In this document: positions 27,370 through 36,265 of the stretch, in pieces | Layout of the letters: the number at the start of each line of letters is the position of its first letter | Numbering within the stretch: the first letter of the stretch is position 1 | NCBI GenBank assembly: GCA_015060245.1 | Contig: SUYU01000004.1 | Coordinates: forward strand, 1-64,000 | Origin: Bacteroidales bacterium | GTDB lineage: Bacteria; Bacteroidota; Bacteroidia; Bacteroidales; UBA932 | Length of the DNA stretch: 64,000 nt | Reading direction: 5' to 3' | The notes under the pieces: generated by a model | The model's database searches: none | Told to the model about the DNA's origin: nothing | Seen by the model: the letters and a program-made list of their open reading frames with translations, nothing else | Made by a program: the position numbers and the translations under genes

Positions 27370-28599
27370 TTGATTGTGGAGCCTAAAATTAAGATTCAGG
27401 ATTTTTCATATAATCTGCCCGATGAGAGGATCGCAAAGTATCCATTGGCAGAAAGGGACCTTTCAAAACTTCTGGTGTATAAAGATGGTGTAATTGAAGA
27501 GGAGAAATTTGCAAATTTGAGTTCACTCCTGCCGGATGGTTCGCTAATGGTATTCAACAATACGCGAGTAGTTCCAGCGAGACTTTTTTTCAGAAAACCG
27601 TCGGGAGCAGTAATAGAAATTTTTTGCCTTGAACCTGTGGACCCAAATGACTATGCACTCTCCTTTTCCTCTACAGAGTTCTGTTGCTGGAATGTTGTTA
27701 TAGGCAATGCAAAAAAATGGAAGGAGGGCGATATAAATTTCCTTTGTGATCCTGCGCATGAGTCTGCCGCTGCCCTTGATTTGAGAGCGGAACTTATATA
27801 TAAAGGTGACAATAACGGCTCCGTGGTCAAATTCAAATGGAAAACAGGCATCTCTTTCTCTGAAGTGCTTGACATTTGTGGCAGAATTCCTATTCCTCCG
27901 TACCTGAAGCGTGATACTGAAGAGTTGGATCTTGAGAGGTACCAGACTCTGTATGCGCGTATAAAAGGTTCTGTGGCTGCTCCTACTGCCGGCCTCCATT
28001 TTACTGAGAAGGTGTTACAGGATATTGATAATAAGGGTATTAGAAGAGATAATGTGTGCCTTCATGTTGGTGCAGGAACATTTGTGCCTGTAAAGAGTGA
28101 GTATATTGCTGACCATAAGATGCATACAGAGCCATTCTCTGTATCCTTGGCCTTTTTGGAGTCTTTGTACAACCTTAAGGAGGGTGAGAAGGTAATTTCT
28201 GTAGGAACAACCTCCACCAGATGCTTGGAATCGCTCTATTTTCTTGGTGTACAGTGTATTAAGAATGGACGTCCCGATGCAGTCAGGCAGTGGGAACCAT
28301 ATGAATGCGAGTACTCATATACGTTAAAGGAGTCGGTTGGTGCGCTCATTGGATATATGAAAAGCAACGCATTGGATACATTTACTGCAAGGACTGCCAT
28401 AATTATTGTGCCTTCATACAAGTTTAGGGTGGTTGATGTGCTTGTTACAAACTTCCATCAGCCACAAAGTACTCTCCTTTTGCTGATTTCTGCATTTACA
28501 GGAGGGCAGGAGTGGCGCAAGATATACAATTTTGCACTTGAAAAGGGCTTCCGCTTCTTGAGTTATGGCGACAGTTCTCTCCTTTTCAGAGGCAAATAA
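27370..28599 (+). CDS. queA: S-adenosylmethionine:tRNA ribosyltransferase-isomerase QueA
   Basis: A 409-residue enzyme transferring the ribosyl part of SAM to preQ1-modified tRNA in queuosine synthesis. It has YNLPDERIAKYPL, FNNTRVVPARL, RIPIPPYLKR, APTAGLHFT and LHVGAGTFVPVK, all family signatures. There is no ATG at the start: TTG at 27370 or GTG at 27376 must be used, immediately after a promoter, so the mRNA may be nearly leaderless. It runs convergently into the DUF255 gene 10 bp downstream. Confidence 0.92.
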   Translation: MIVEPKIKIQDFSYNLPDERIAKYPLAERDLSKLLVYKDGVIEEEKFANLSSLLPDGSLMVFNNTRVVPARLFFRKPSGAVIEIFCLEPVDPNDYALSFSSTEFCCWNVVIGNAKKWKEGDINFLCDPAHESAAALDLRAELIYKGDNNGSVVKFKWKTGISFSEVLDICGRIPIPPYLKRDTEELDLERYQTLYARIKGSVAAPTAGLHFTEKVLQDIDNKGIRRDNVCLHVGAGTFVPVKSEYIADHKMHTEPFSVSLAFLESLYNLKEGEKVISVGTTSTRCLESLYFLGVQCIKNGRPDAVRQWEPYECEYSYTLKESVGALIGYMKSNALDTFTARTAIIIVPSYKFRVVDVLVTNFHQPQSTLLLLISAFTGGQEWRKIYNFALEKGFRFLSYGDSSLLFRGK

Positions 28600-28608
28600 C
28601 TGTTTGAA

Positions 28609-30363
28609 TCAGTCAAAATCACTTCTGTTTGATAGATAATTGAGTATCTGCAGGGCCCATCCTACCATAAGGGGCCCTGTTCCTATTATTTGTGGGGCGA
28701 TATTGTAGAGTTGCTGCCTGAATGCATCAAGGAAAAATTCATCTCCTCCCAATTTGTACAGTATAAGCAGATTTCTGGCCATGACAGAGTTTGCCGAGTA
28801 TCTTATATAGTCAATTATTGATTCCCTTTTGAATGGCGTAATTTGCTCATATTTTGATGTTTTGCTGAACATTCCGTTATGTGCCTGATAGTGGTTCAGC
28901 ATAATGAATGCCGTGTATTTGCTTATGTGGGCATCATATTCTTTATCTTTGGTGTACTTGTATATGTTCAACAATGCATTCAGAAAGAATGTGTAATCGA
29001 GCAGATCTGCATTGGCGTGTTCGTTTTTCTCTTTTGAGATATATCTGTGGAGCCTTATCTTGTCAATTTTCTTTTGGTTAAGGATAAGTGAAACAATCTC
29101 TTTTGCCCTGTTTATATACTCATTGTCGGGGTTGCGCAAATTGTGCGCTATAAGACATAAAGAGGTGGAATATAATGAGTTATAAGCGGTTATGACCCGT
29201 TTGTCGGTAATGGTCTCTCTCCTTTTGGTATCACGTATCTGCTTGAGTCTCTTTATGTCATCAGGGCTCAATTTGCCGGTTTGAGGAGTGTTGGATATTA
29301 TCTGTTGTAAGTCGCGGGGGTGTTCAGGATCCATGCCAAGAGACTCCATTATATATGTATAAGTATCAGGAAAACTCTTCTCTATTTCGTTTATTGAGTA
29401 TTTGTAATAGGTTGAATAAGGTTCTCCTTTTGTAAGCGAGATGGAGGTCATATATCCCCCATCGGGAGACTTGAGGCAGTTTTCTATAAAGCCTATAACC
29501 TTTTCTGCAATCTCCTTGTAGCGTTTGTGCCCAAAATATTTATAGGCAAATGAAAAGAGAACCGCCGCCTGTATGTTTTCAGAGAGTTGTTTTTCATATA
29601 GAGGTTCGGCAAATGTAGTATTTCTGGCCTGCGAAAAGAAACCTCCCTCTACAGGATCCAGCATAGGCGAGAAGCCTACCTTGTCAAGGGCCTCCTGGAG
29701 CCACTTCATATTCTCTTGTATCTTGTAGTAGTGACTATATTTGAGAAGGAAAATGTAGTATCTTGAATTTATGGTATATGGGGTCTGCCTATTGCGTCGT
29801 TTGCTTATAATATACCTTGATATCCAAGATTTTACATATGCATGCAGCAACTTGTCGGAGAGTTTGCACGGCTGCTCTTTCCTCTGTACGATTCCGGTTC
29901 CGCTGAGTCTGTTTGATACATACTTTCCGGCCTTTTCAAGAAGTTCCCTCTTCTGCGAAAACGATCCTATTACATTGTATGAAAGGTTGAGGAACTCATC
30001 TGGAGTTATATTTGAGAAGGAGGTAAATGGCCTCGCTTCAGGCAGTGAGAAGATGTTTATTGGTATGGAGTAATACTGTTCTGTAATGACAAGAAGATCC
30101 ATGCCTATAAGCATGGCCTCGGGCACATCTTCAAGGTCAATTGCAATTGGTATGAAATTGGCATTTATGATTTCAACCACCCTGGGGTCAGAAAAGAGCG
30201 TATAGGCCGACTCCCTTGCCTCAATGTTGGCAATGTGTCCAATATGTATGAAAATGATTTTATCAAGTTTCTTTGCCAGATTCAGAGTCTTGACACTGAA
30301 AGGTTTCCATTTGATGGAACCTCTGTAGAGCGCTTTAAGGTAAGGAGATGAAGTTTTGTTCAT
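28609..30363 (-). CDS. DUF255 / YyaL-like protein lacking the CxxC site
   Basis: A 584-residue protein related to the SPATA20/YyaL family: an N-terminal thioredoxin-like domain (residues 1-165, opening SPYLKAL...WKPFS) and a C-terminal (alpha/alpha)6-barrel-like part resembling N-acyl-glucosamine epimerases. Typical members have a CxWC motif after the IGYS strand; here the same place reads IGHIANIEARES, with no cysteine. The redox site is therefore absent. The protein is also shorter than the usual 650-700 residues. Function unknown; it is divergent from the M28 peptidase. Confidence 0.78.
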   Translation of the reverse strand: MNKTSSPYLKALYRGSIKWKPFSVKTLNLAKKLDKIIFIHIGHIANIEARESAYTLFSDPRVVEIINANFIPIAIDLEDVPEAMLIGMDLLVITEQYYSIPINIFSLPEARPFTSFSNITPDEFLNLSYNVIGSFSQKRELLEKAGKYVSNRLSGTGIVQRKEQPCKLSDKLLHAYVKSWISRYIISKRRNRQTPYTINSRYYIFLLKYSHYYKIQENMKWLQEALDKVGFSPMLDPVEGGFFSQARNTTFAEPLYEKQLSENIQAAVLFSFAYKYFGHKRYKEIAEKVIGFIENCLKSPDGGYMTSISLTKGEPYSTYYKYSINEIEKSFPDTYTYIMESLGMDPEHPRDLQQIISNTPQTGKLSPDDIKRLKQIRDTKRRETITDKRVITAYNSLYSTSLCLIAHNLRNPDNEYINRAKEIVSLILNQKKIDKIRLHRYISKEKNEHANADLLDYTFFLNALLNIYKYTKDKEYDAHISKYTAFIMLNHYQAHNGMFSKTSKYEQITPFKRESIIDYIRYSANSVMARNLLILYKLGGDEFFLDAFRQQLYNIAPQIIGTGPLMVGWALQILNYLSNRSDFD

Positions 30364-30392
30364 AGCCGGTATTTTAATAGGCTCACTTTTAT

Positions 30393-30400
30393 TATTTTTG
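30393..30400 (+). promoter_or_regulatory. Promoter -7 element of the M28 peptidase gene
   Basis: TATTTTTG matches TAnnTTTG and lies 18 bp before the ATG at 30418 within the 54-bp divergent gap. No -33 TTTG is visible at the usual spacing. Confidence 0.35.
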
Positions 30401-30417
30401 TAAAGATAAACAACTTT

Positions 30418-32076
30418 ATGCCAAAGATGAAGATAAGAAGTGCATATAAAACCATAATTTTTTATACCGCCGCAATAATTGCGGCCTTGGCCGCTTATCA
30501 GATATATCCCTCTATTGATATAAATGACAAGGACTCAAGTTCATTCTCATCGGTCAGGGTTGCAGATGACATAAATATAATAAGCAAGCAGCCACACTCT
30601 ATAGAACACCCGAAAGAGAAAAAAGTTGTGGCGGAATATCTGTTTCACAGGCTCGAACAGTTGGGCGGTAAAGCCCAAATGTTTGAATATGACTCCATTG
30701 AATGTAAATTTGGCGGTCATTTCAATATTGCAAATATTTATGCATCGTTTGATCCTCCTGCTGTTTCTGACTCTACAAGATACATTCTTCTGGTTGCACA
30801 CTATGATTCGAGATACAGTCAGAGGGTGCTTGAAGATACAGTCTATTCCTATGGAGCGGCAGATGACGGCTATGGAGTAGGTGTCATTCTTGAGAGTATT
30901 AATGTAGCGCTCAAGTTCAGAAATGATTGGAAGCAGGGAATAAAGGTGCTCTACACAGATGCAGAAGAGCATAATCTTGACGGAATGCGCAGTATTCTTC
31001 TGCATGACAATCATCTGCTGAATGGGGTGAATTTGGTTATAAATGTGGAGGCTCGAGGTGTGAAGGGGCCAGCACTTCTTTTTGAGACATCTGCAGGCAA
31101 CAAAGAGGTCATGGAACTCTATAAAAAGGCACGCAATCCATATACGTACTCTCTTACGACATTGGTTTATAGGATTTTATCAAATGATACAGATTTTTCA
31201 CTCATTAAGGATTCCATTCCCGGAATGAACTTTTCTGTGATTGACAATCTCAAATATTACCATACAGACAAGGATAATTTTTCAAATATTTCACTCAAGT
31301 CGCTGGAGCATTACGGGATGCAGATTGTACCTATGATTGAAGAGTATCTTAAAGGGGAGAAGTTTGGTGCAGAGATGGCATTTGTGTCGGATGATGACCT
31401 TGTCTTTTTCACGATACCTTTGCTTGGTCTTTTCTGCTTTACAAAATCAGGATATGTGGCGTTGAATATCCTTACATTGATTTTCTTTGCCATTGTGCTA
31501 CTGATATACATGAAGATGAAGGGCCTGAAATTGTATATGATATTCAGGCGTATGTTGTGGCCATTGGCCTTCTTTGCGGGCTCATTCGTAGCGGGGGAGG
31601 CCGTAGGGTGGCTTGCAGCCTGTATCAATGGTGAAAAGTTTGATTTTGTGTCAGTCAAGTATGTAGAGCATGATTATGTAATTGTTCTGGTATCGATGGC
31701 TGTCCTTTTTTTGTGGAACCTTATCTTCTACAGGCTCAAAGCGCGCAAGGGAATCCGTTTCGGCTATGAATATCTCTTTGCTGTTCTGATGTTTGCACAA
31801 TTGCTTTCATTTGTACTTATGCTTTCGGTGCTTGAGAATTTCTTTATTCTTGTACCGCTTTTTGCTGCTCTCTGTGCGCTCTTTTTGGCAATTTTCAAAT
31901 ATGGAAGAGTGGGGTTTCTGCTGTCGGGAACAGTTACCATGCTGCTCGGGTTCTCTTTCTGCTATTGTCTTGTTACGGCATTGACAATTGGCAGTCTTGG
32001 TGTTGTGCTCATGCTGTGCTCCGTTTATTTCTCAATGATTATAGGTCAATATTATCTCTTTAAACGAAATGTTTAG
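30418..32076 (+). CDS. Membrane-bound M28-family zinc peptidase
   Basis: A 552-residue protein. One N-terminal transmembrane helix (about residues 10-28) precedes an M28 aminopeptidase domain with the zinc ligands in VAHYDSRY (about residue 127), GAADDGYGVG, DAEEHNLDG and the later YYHTDKDN. The C-terminal 220 residues contain about six to eight hydrophobic helices. This layout matches Fxna/ERMP1-like multi-pass M28 peptidases, with the catalytic domain outside the cytosol. Substrates are unknown. Confidence 0.86.
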   Translation: MPKMKIRSAYKTIIFYTAAIIAALAAYQIYPSIDINDKDSSSFSSVRVADDINIISKQPHSIEHPKEKKVVAEYLFHRLEQLGGKAQMFEYDSIECKFGGHFNIANIYASFDPPAVSDSTRYILLVAHYDSRYSQRVLEDTVYSYGAADDGYGVGVILESINVALKFRNDWKQGIKVLYTDAEEHNLDGMRSILLHDNHLLNGVNLVINVEARGVKGPALLFETSAGNKEVMELYKKARNPYTYSLTTLVYRILSNDTDFSLIKDSIPGMNFSVIDNLKYYHTDKDNFSNISLKSLEHYGMQIVPMIEEYLKGEKFGAEMAFVSDDDLVFFTIPLLGLFCFTKSGYVALNILTLIFFAIVLLIYMKMKGLKLYMIFRRMLWPLAFFAGSFVAGEAVGWLAACINGEKFDFVSVKYVEHDYVIVLVSMAVLFLWNLIFYRLKARKGIRFGYEYLFAVLMFAQLLSFVLMLSVLENFFILVPLFAALCALFLAIFKYGRVGFLLSGTVTMLLGFSFCYCLVTALTIGSLGVVLMLCSVYFSMIIGQYYLFKRNV

Positions 32077-32123
32077 GGATTTTGAACTTTATTTTGTAGT
32101 TTTGTCTAATATTTTCTACGATC

Positions 32124-33257
32124 ATGGCTTTACCAAATTTTGATGATATAAGACCTTACGTCGATTCAGAAGTAGCCCCTGCAATGGAGAGAATTGCTTC
32201 AAATCCTATGTTACAGGGTATTTCTGCCTATCTTTTTCCTGGCAAGGATGTAAGTTATTTCAAAAATATTCTCCTGTCGTGCAAGACAATTGATGATTTT
32301 CAGGAGAATGTCATGCAGTATGTTGTAAAAAAGATCCTTTCAGATACTGCAAAAAACCTTACATATGGTGGTCTGGAGCATTTTGAGGGAGACAAAAAGT
32401 ATCTGATTGTTACAAATCATAGGGATATTGTACTTGATTCTGCAATCATTCAGATAATTCTCTATATGCACAATATCCAGACAACGGAGATTGCTGTAGG
32501 AGACAATCTGATCTCTTCTTCGTTTATGGAGGATGCCACCAGAACTAACAAGATGATAAAGGTTGTAAGGAATACAACTCCAAGAGAGGTATATGCATCT
32601 TCGCAGAAACTTTCGCAATATATAAGGCAGAGCGTATCTACAAATAAGAGTTCGATTTGGATTGCACAGCGCAACGGAAGAACAAAAGATGGTTGGGACG
32701 TCACCGAGCAGGGAGTTCTCAAGATGCTGGACATGAGCGGTTCACGTGATTTTGTGAAGGATTTTGGAGAGTTGTCAATCATGCCTGCCTCCATTTCGTA
32801 TGAATTGGAGCCGTGTGATCTTCTAAAGTGTGTGGAACTCTACATCTCAAAGAGACGCAAATATGTAAAATCAAAAGATGAGGATTTCAACAGCATACTT
32901 ACGGGCATAATGCAGTTCAAGGGCAATATCCACATTGAGTTTACAAAGCCAATCACCCATGAGGAGATAGCGCAGGCCGCAGAACTTGACAAGAACGAAC
33001 GTTTCAAATTCTTGACCAATGTTATGGACAAAAGGATTGTATCTTCGTTCAAGTTGTGGAAAAACAACTATATAGCCTATGATATGCTCACCGGTACTGA
33101 TGAGTTTGCCGCTGAATATACACAAGAAGAGAAGAAGGCATTTGTTGATTACATGAAATTCAAACTCTCATCGGCGGAGGGTGACATGGCAGAGTTGGAG
33201 GATATCTTCCTGCATATATATGCAAATCCTATATTCAACAAAAAATCAATTCAGTAG
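32124..33257 (+). CDS. Glycerol-3-phosphate/1-acylglycerol-3-phosphate acyltransferase-like protein
   Basis: A 377-residue member of the PlsC/LPLAT superfamily. The catalytic NHRD (in place of the usual NHx4D motif, NHRDIVLDS) lies near residue 96-104, and a later block IWIAQRNGRTKDG resembles the FPEG-type substrate motif. It has no obvious transmembrane helix. Proteins of this type are common in Bacteroidetes and thought to act in phospholipid or lipid-A-related acylation; the exact acceptor is not deducible. A TAGTTTTG promoter element lies at 32097-32104. Confidence 0.82.
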   Translation: MALPNFDDIRPYVDSEVAPAMERIASNPMLQGISAYLFPGKDVSYFKNILLSCKTIDDFQENVMQYVVKKILSDTAKNLTYGGLEHFEGDKKYLIVTNHRDIVLDSAIIQIILYMHNIQTTEIAVGDNLISSSFMEDATRTNKMIKVVRNTTPREVYASSQKLSQYIRQSVSTNKSSIWIAQRNGRTKDGWDVTEQGVLKMLDMSGSRDFVKDFGELSIMPASISYELEPCDLLKCVELYISKRRKYVKSKDEDFNSILTGIMQFKGNIHIEFTKPITHEEIAQAAELDKNERFKFLTNVMDKRIVSSFKLWKNNYIAYDMLTGTDEFAAEYTQEEKKAFVDYMKFKLSSAEGDMAELEDIFLHIYANPIFNKKSIQ

Positions 33258-33296
33258 AGTCAATATGCAACCCCTTCAGGGGAATTGGAATAAAGG

Positions 33297-33327
33297 GAAG
33301 GTGACTGGTCTGTGATCGGTCACCTTC
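33297..33327 (+). terminator. Terminator of the acyltransferase gene
   Basis: GAAGGTGAC (33297-33305) pairs with GTCACCTTC (33319-33327), followed by a T-rich tract. It lies 40 bp after the stop codon. Confidence 0.75.
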
Positions 33328-33352
33328 TTCTTTATTGTTTGTTTTATAACAA

Positions 33353-33382
33353 GAGGCTGACCTTTCAATCTGGGTCAGCCTC
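33353..33382. terminator. Terminator facing the hbd gene
   Basis: GAGGCTGACC (33353-33362) and GGTCAGCCTC (33373-33382) form a perfect 10-bp stem followed on the plus strand by CTTTTT. It lies 24 bp past the hbd stop (minus strand) and probably ends the mscS-crt-hbd transcript, acting in both directions. Confidence 0.8.
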
Positions 33383-33405
33383 CTTTTTATACACCGGATT
33401 GCGGA

Positions 33406-34251
33406 TTATTTTCTGTAGTCGTAGAAACCTACACCGGTCTTTCTTCCCAACTGATTTGCGCGAACCATCTTTCTAAGAAGTGGATGAGGACGATATTTGC
33501 TGTCGCCGAACTCATTGTAAAGAACCTCCATGATTGCAAGACATACGTCAAGACCGATCAAATCGCCAAGAGCCAAAGGACCCATAGGGTGATTTGCACC
33601 AAGTTTCATAGCCTCATCAATCTCAGCGGCAGAAGCAACACCCTCTGCAAAGATGCCGATTCCCTCGTTTACCATAGGGATAAGGATTCTGTTTACAACA
33701 AAGCCAGGAGCCTCATTTACGCTTACAGGAGTCTTGCCGATCTGTTTTGAAATCTCAATGATAGTCTGGTGAACCTCCTCAGATGTAAGTTGGCCCTTGA
33801 TAACCTCCACAAGTTTCATCATTGGAACTGGGTTGAAGAAGTGCATTCCAATAACTTTATCAGGACGGGTTGTGTAAGAAGCAACCTGGGTGATTGACAA
33901 AGATGAAGTGTTTGTAGCCAAAATTGCCTCTGGTTTGCAAATCTTGTCCAAAGTCTTGAAAATCTCCTCTTTAATAGCCATGTCTTCAGCAACAACTTCA
34001 ACTACCAAATCAACATCTGCAAGATCCTCGTAAACTTTGGTATCTTTGATTCTTGCAAGAGATGCATCTCTGTCGGCAGCCTCCATTTTGCCTTTCTCTA
34101 CCATTTTTGCAAGGCTCTTCTCAATTGAAGCATGCGCTTTAGCCAATGAGGCGTCTGAACGTCCTTTAATGATTACATCATGTCCTGCTACGGCAAATGT
34201 TTGGGCGATTCCATTACCCATTGTGCCGTTACCTACTACTGCAACTTTCAT
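33406..34251 (-). CDS. hbd: 3-hydroxybutyryl-CoA dehydrogenase
   Basis: A 281-residue NAD(P)-dependent enzyme interconverting acetoacetyl-CoA and 3-hydroxybutyryl-CoA. The dinucleotide fold opens with VVGNGTMGNGIAQ; the catalytic His is in GMHFFNPVPMMK and the C-terminal domain has EAPGFVVNRIL and GPLALGDLIGLD. Usual length. It follows crt by 45 bp. With crt, bcd and etf it can take acetoacetyl-CoA to butyryl-CoA, complementing the adjacent lysine operon. Confidence 0.95.
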   Translation of the reverse strand: MKVAVVGNGTMGNGIAQTFAVAGHDVIIKGRSDASLAKAHASIEKSLAKMVEKGKMEAADRDASLARIKDTKVYEDLADVDLVVEVVAEDMAIKEEIFKTLDKICKPEAILATNTSSLSITQVASYTTRPDKVIGMHFFNPVPMMKLVEVIKGQLTSEEVHQTIIEISKQIGKTPVSVNEAPGFVVNRILIPMVNEGIGIFAEGVASAAEIDEAMKLGANHPMGPLALGDLIGLDVCLAIMEVLYNEFGDSKYRPHPLLRKMVRANQLGRKTGVGFYDYRK

Positions 34252-34296
34252 AATTTCAAGAATTTAAAAATATTGTTTTAAGTAAATAATGTCTCT

Positions 34297-35076
34297 TTAT
34301 CTGTTTTTGTATACCGCTTCGCGTTTCTCGAGGAATGCGCCCATTCCCTCTTTCTGGTCCTCTGTAGAGAAACACAAGCCGAAAAGGTTGGCCTCAATGG
34401 CAATTGCTGAATCAATATCGGTCTGCATACCTCTGTTGATAGCCTCTTTGCTGTATTTTACGGCTATAGGAGCCTTTTTGGCAATCTTTTTGGCCATAGC
34501 CATGGCAGCATCCATCAAAGCCTCAGGTTCAACAACCTTGTTTACAAGACCAATTCTGTAAGCCTCCTCGGCATTGATGACATCTGCAGTGTATATAAGT
34601 TCCTTGGCAACACCCATTCCCACAATTCTTGGAAGGCGCTGTGTGCCTGAAAAACCTGGAGTGATTCCCAAGCCAACCTCAGGCTGTCCCAATTTGGCCT
34701 TGTTTGAAGCGATCCTTATGTCGCAGCACATTGAAAGTTCGCAACCGCCACCCAATGCAAAGCCGTTGATGGCTGCAATTACAGGCTTGTCCAAAAGTTC
34801 TATTTTTCTGAACACTGCAGCACCCTTCTCGCCAAAAGCCTTGCCTTCAGCGGCATTCATGGTGCTCATTTGTGAAATGTCTGCTCCTGCCACAAAAGCC
34901 TTGCCCTCGCCGGTAAGGATCACTGCAAGAATCGACTCGTCTGCTGCAATCTCTGTAAAAGCACAATCCAACTCGTCAAGTACGGTTGTGTTCAGCGCAT
35001 TCAATGCAGCCGGGTTATTGATTTTGACAATACAGATATTGTCCTGTTTTTCAATTAGAAGTTTTGTGTATTCCAT
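34297..35076 (-). CDS. crt: Enoyl-CoA hydratase (crotonase)
   Basis: A 259-residue crotonase-fold enzyme hydrating crotonyl-CoA to 3-hydroxybutyryl-CoA or the reverse. Oxyanion-hole segments KAFVAGADIS and NGFALGGGCEL and the two glutamates of the active site (in GGGCEL and QPEVGLGITPG) are visible. I start at 35076 (MEYTKLLIEK); the open frame extends 25 residues upstream without family similarity. It lies between mscS and hbd on the minus strand, so likely the hydratase paired with Hbd in butyrate formation. Confidence 0.92.
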   Translation of the reverse strand: MEYTKLLIEKQDNICIVKINNPAALNALNTTVLDELDCAFTEIAADESILAVILTGEGKAFVAGADISQMSTMNAAEGKAFGEKGAAVFRKIELLDKPVIAAINGFALGGGCELSMCCDIRIASNKAKLGQPEVGLGITPGFSGTQRLPRIVGMGVAKELIYTADVINAEEAYRIGLVNKVVEPEALMDAAMAMAKKIAKKAPIAVKYSKEAINRGMQTDIDSAIAIEANLFGLCFSTEDQKEGMGAFLEKREAVYKNR

Positions 35077-35147
35077 ATTATTGTGTTTTTGTTTCTGTAT
35101 AATTTTTCGTTTTTGTATGCATTCGTGTACCGGCTGTGGGGGAGGTC

Positions 35148-36062
35148 TCAATTTTCGCTTACAAGAGTCATTTTAGGAGTTGGGAAATTGATGCCGTGTT
35201 CAGGCAACTTCCTGTAAATGGTCTCGTTGAAATAGTAGAACAAATCCCAGTAGTCTTCGCTTTTAACCCAAGCCCTTACGGTAATTGTAATGTAGGCGGT
35301 CCCCAATATCTTGAGTGCCACCATTGGCGCAGCAGGGGTATTTATAATCTTGTCACATCCTTTCAATACGCCATATATCACATCTTTTGCCTTTTCCAAA
35401 TCGGTTCCGTACGGTACATTCACTTCCCATTCGCATCTTCGTGTCAAAGAGGTGGTAAAATTATTTATTGTTCCTCCCGACAGTGCTCCGTTGGGGAGTA
35501 TGATTGTCTTGTTGTCGGCAGTCTTTATTATTGTGGATGTAATCTGTATGGCATTTACTGTGCCCTCATAGCCCTGGGCTTCAATATAGTCACCCACCTT
35601 AAAGGGTCTGAAGACAATTATCATCAAACCGCCTGCAAAGTTCTGGAGGGTTCCGCTCAGTGCCATTCCTATGGCAAGGCCGGAGCCGGCAAGCAGGGCA
35701 ACCAGAGAACTGGTATCTACGCCAAGGGTTTGTACGGTGATGATAATCAGTAGTATTGTGAGTGATATGCTCACAAGGCTCAAGATGAAACTTGAAATGG
35801 ATTGGTCAAAATGGCGCGCTGTGAGAATCCTGCCGGCCACTCTTCTTGCCCTCTTTATAAGCCATGCTCCAATGCAGTATATCAGGATGGCGGCCAAAAT
35901 CTTCAGACCCGCCTTCATGGCGTTGTCAATAAGAAACTGCACCAGTTCTCCTGCCGGCATCTTTGCCAATTGGTCTATAGTCTCTGATATTTTTACGGCA
36001 ACGTTTCCAGTAGTGTCTGCCGGGATAGTATCCGCTGTCTGTAAAATGGTAAACAGGGTCAT
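35148..36062 (-). CDS. mscS: Small-conductance mechanosensitive channel (MscS family)
   Basis: A 304-residue channel that opens under membrane tension. Three transmembrane segments lie at about residues 49-66, 89-108 and 120-140; the pore helix region is LLAGSGLAIGMALSGTLQNFAGGLMI, followed by the beta domain (FKVGDYIEAQGYEGTV, ILPNGALSGGTINNFT) and the C-terminal cage. It is the first gene before crt-hbd, with 71 bp between; whether it is co-regulated with them is uncertain. Confidence 0.92.
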   Translation of the reverse strand: MTLFTILQTADTIPADTTGNVAVKISETIDQLAKMPAGELVQFLIDNAMKAGLKILAAILIYCIGAWLIKRARRVAGRILTARHFDQSISSFILSLVSISLTILLIIITVQTLGVDTSSLVALLAGSGLAIGMALSGTLQNFAGGLMIIVFRPFKVGDYIEAQGYEGTVNAIQITSTIIKTADNKTIILPNGALSGGTINNFTTSLTRRCEWEVNVPYGTDLEKAKDVIYGVLKGCDKIINTPAAPMVALKILGTAYITITVRAWVKSEDYWDLFYYFNETIYRKLPEHGINFPTPKMTLVSEN

Positions 36063-36086
36063 TGGGGTTAAAAATTTATTTGACTA

Positions 36087-36094
36087 CAAATGTA
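36087..36094 (-). promoter_or_regulatory. mscS promoter -7 element
   Basis: On the minus strand TACATTTG matches TAnnTTTG, 25 bp before the mscS start. No clear -33 TTTG is present. It is back to back with the lysine operon promoter. Confidence 0.4.
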
Positions 36095-36160
36095 CTAACA
36101 ATAGTTCAATTTTTTTAATAATATTTTAAGATTTTAGTTGAAAAAATAACAAGAATGTTA

Positions 36161-36192
36161 TTTGAAATGAGATTTTATTTGTATAATTTTGC
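36161..36192 (+). promoter_or_regulatory. Promoter of the lysine-fermentation operon
   Basis: TTTG at 36161-36164, a 19-bp spacer and TAATTTTGC at 36184-36192 form an almost ideal Bacteroidetes promoter, 73 bp before atoD. The transcript would have a leader of about 65 nt. It is the only good promoter seen before kdd, so it probably drives the first genes at least. Confidence 0.7.
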
Positions 36193-36265
36193 ACGTACTT
36201 AAGGTGGATAGTGGACTTTAAAGAAAAATATATACAAAAATATAGATTTTAAAACGTTTTAAGAG

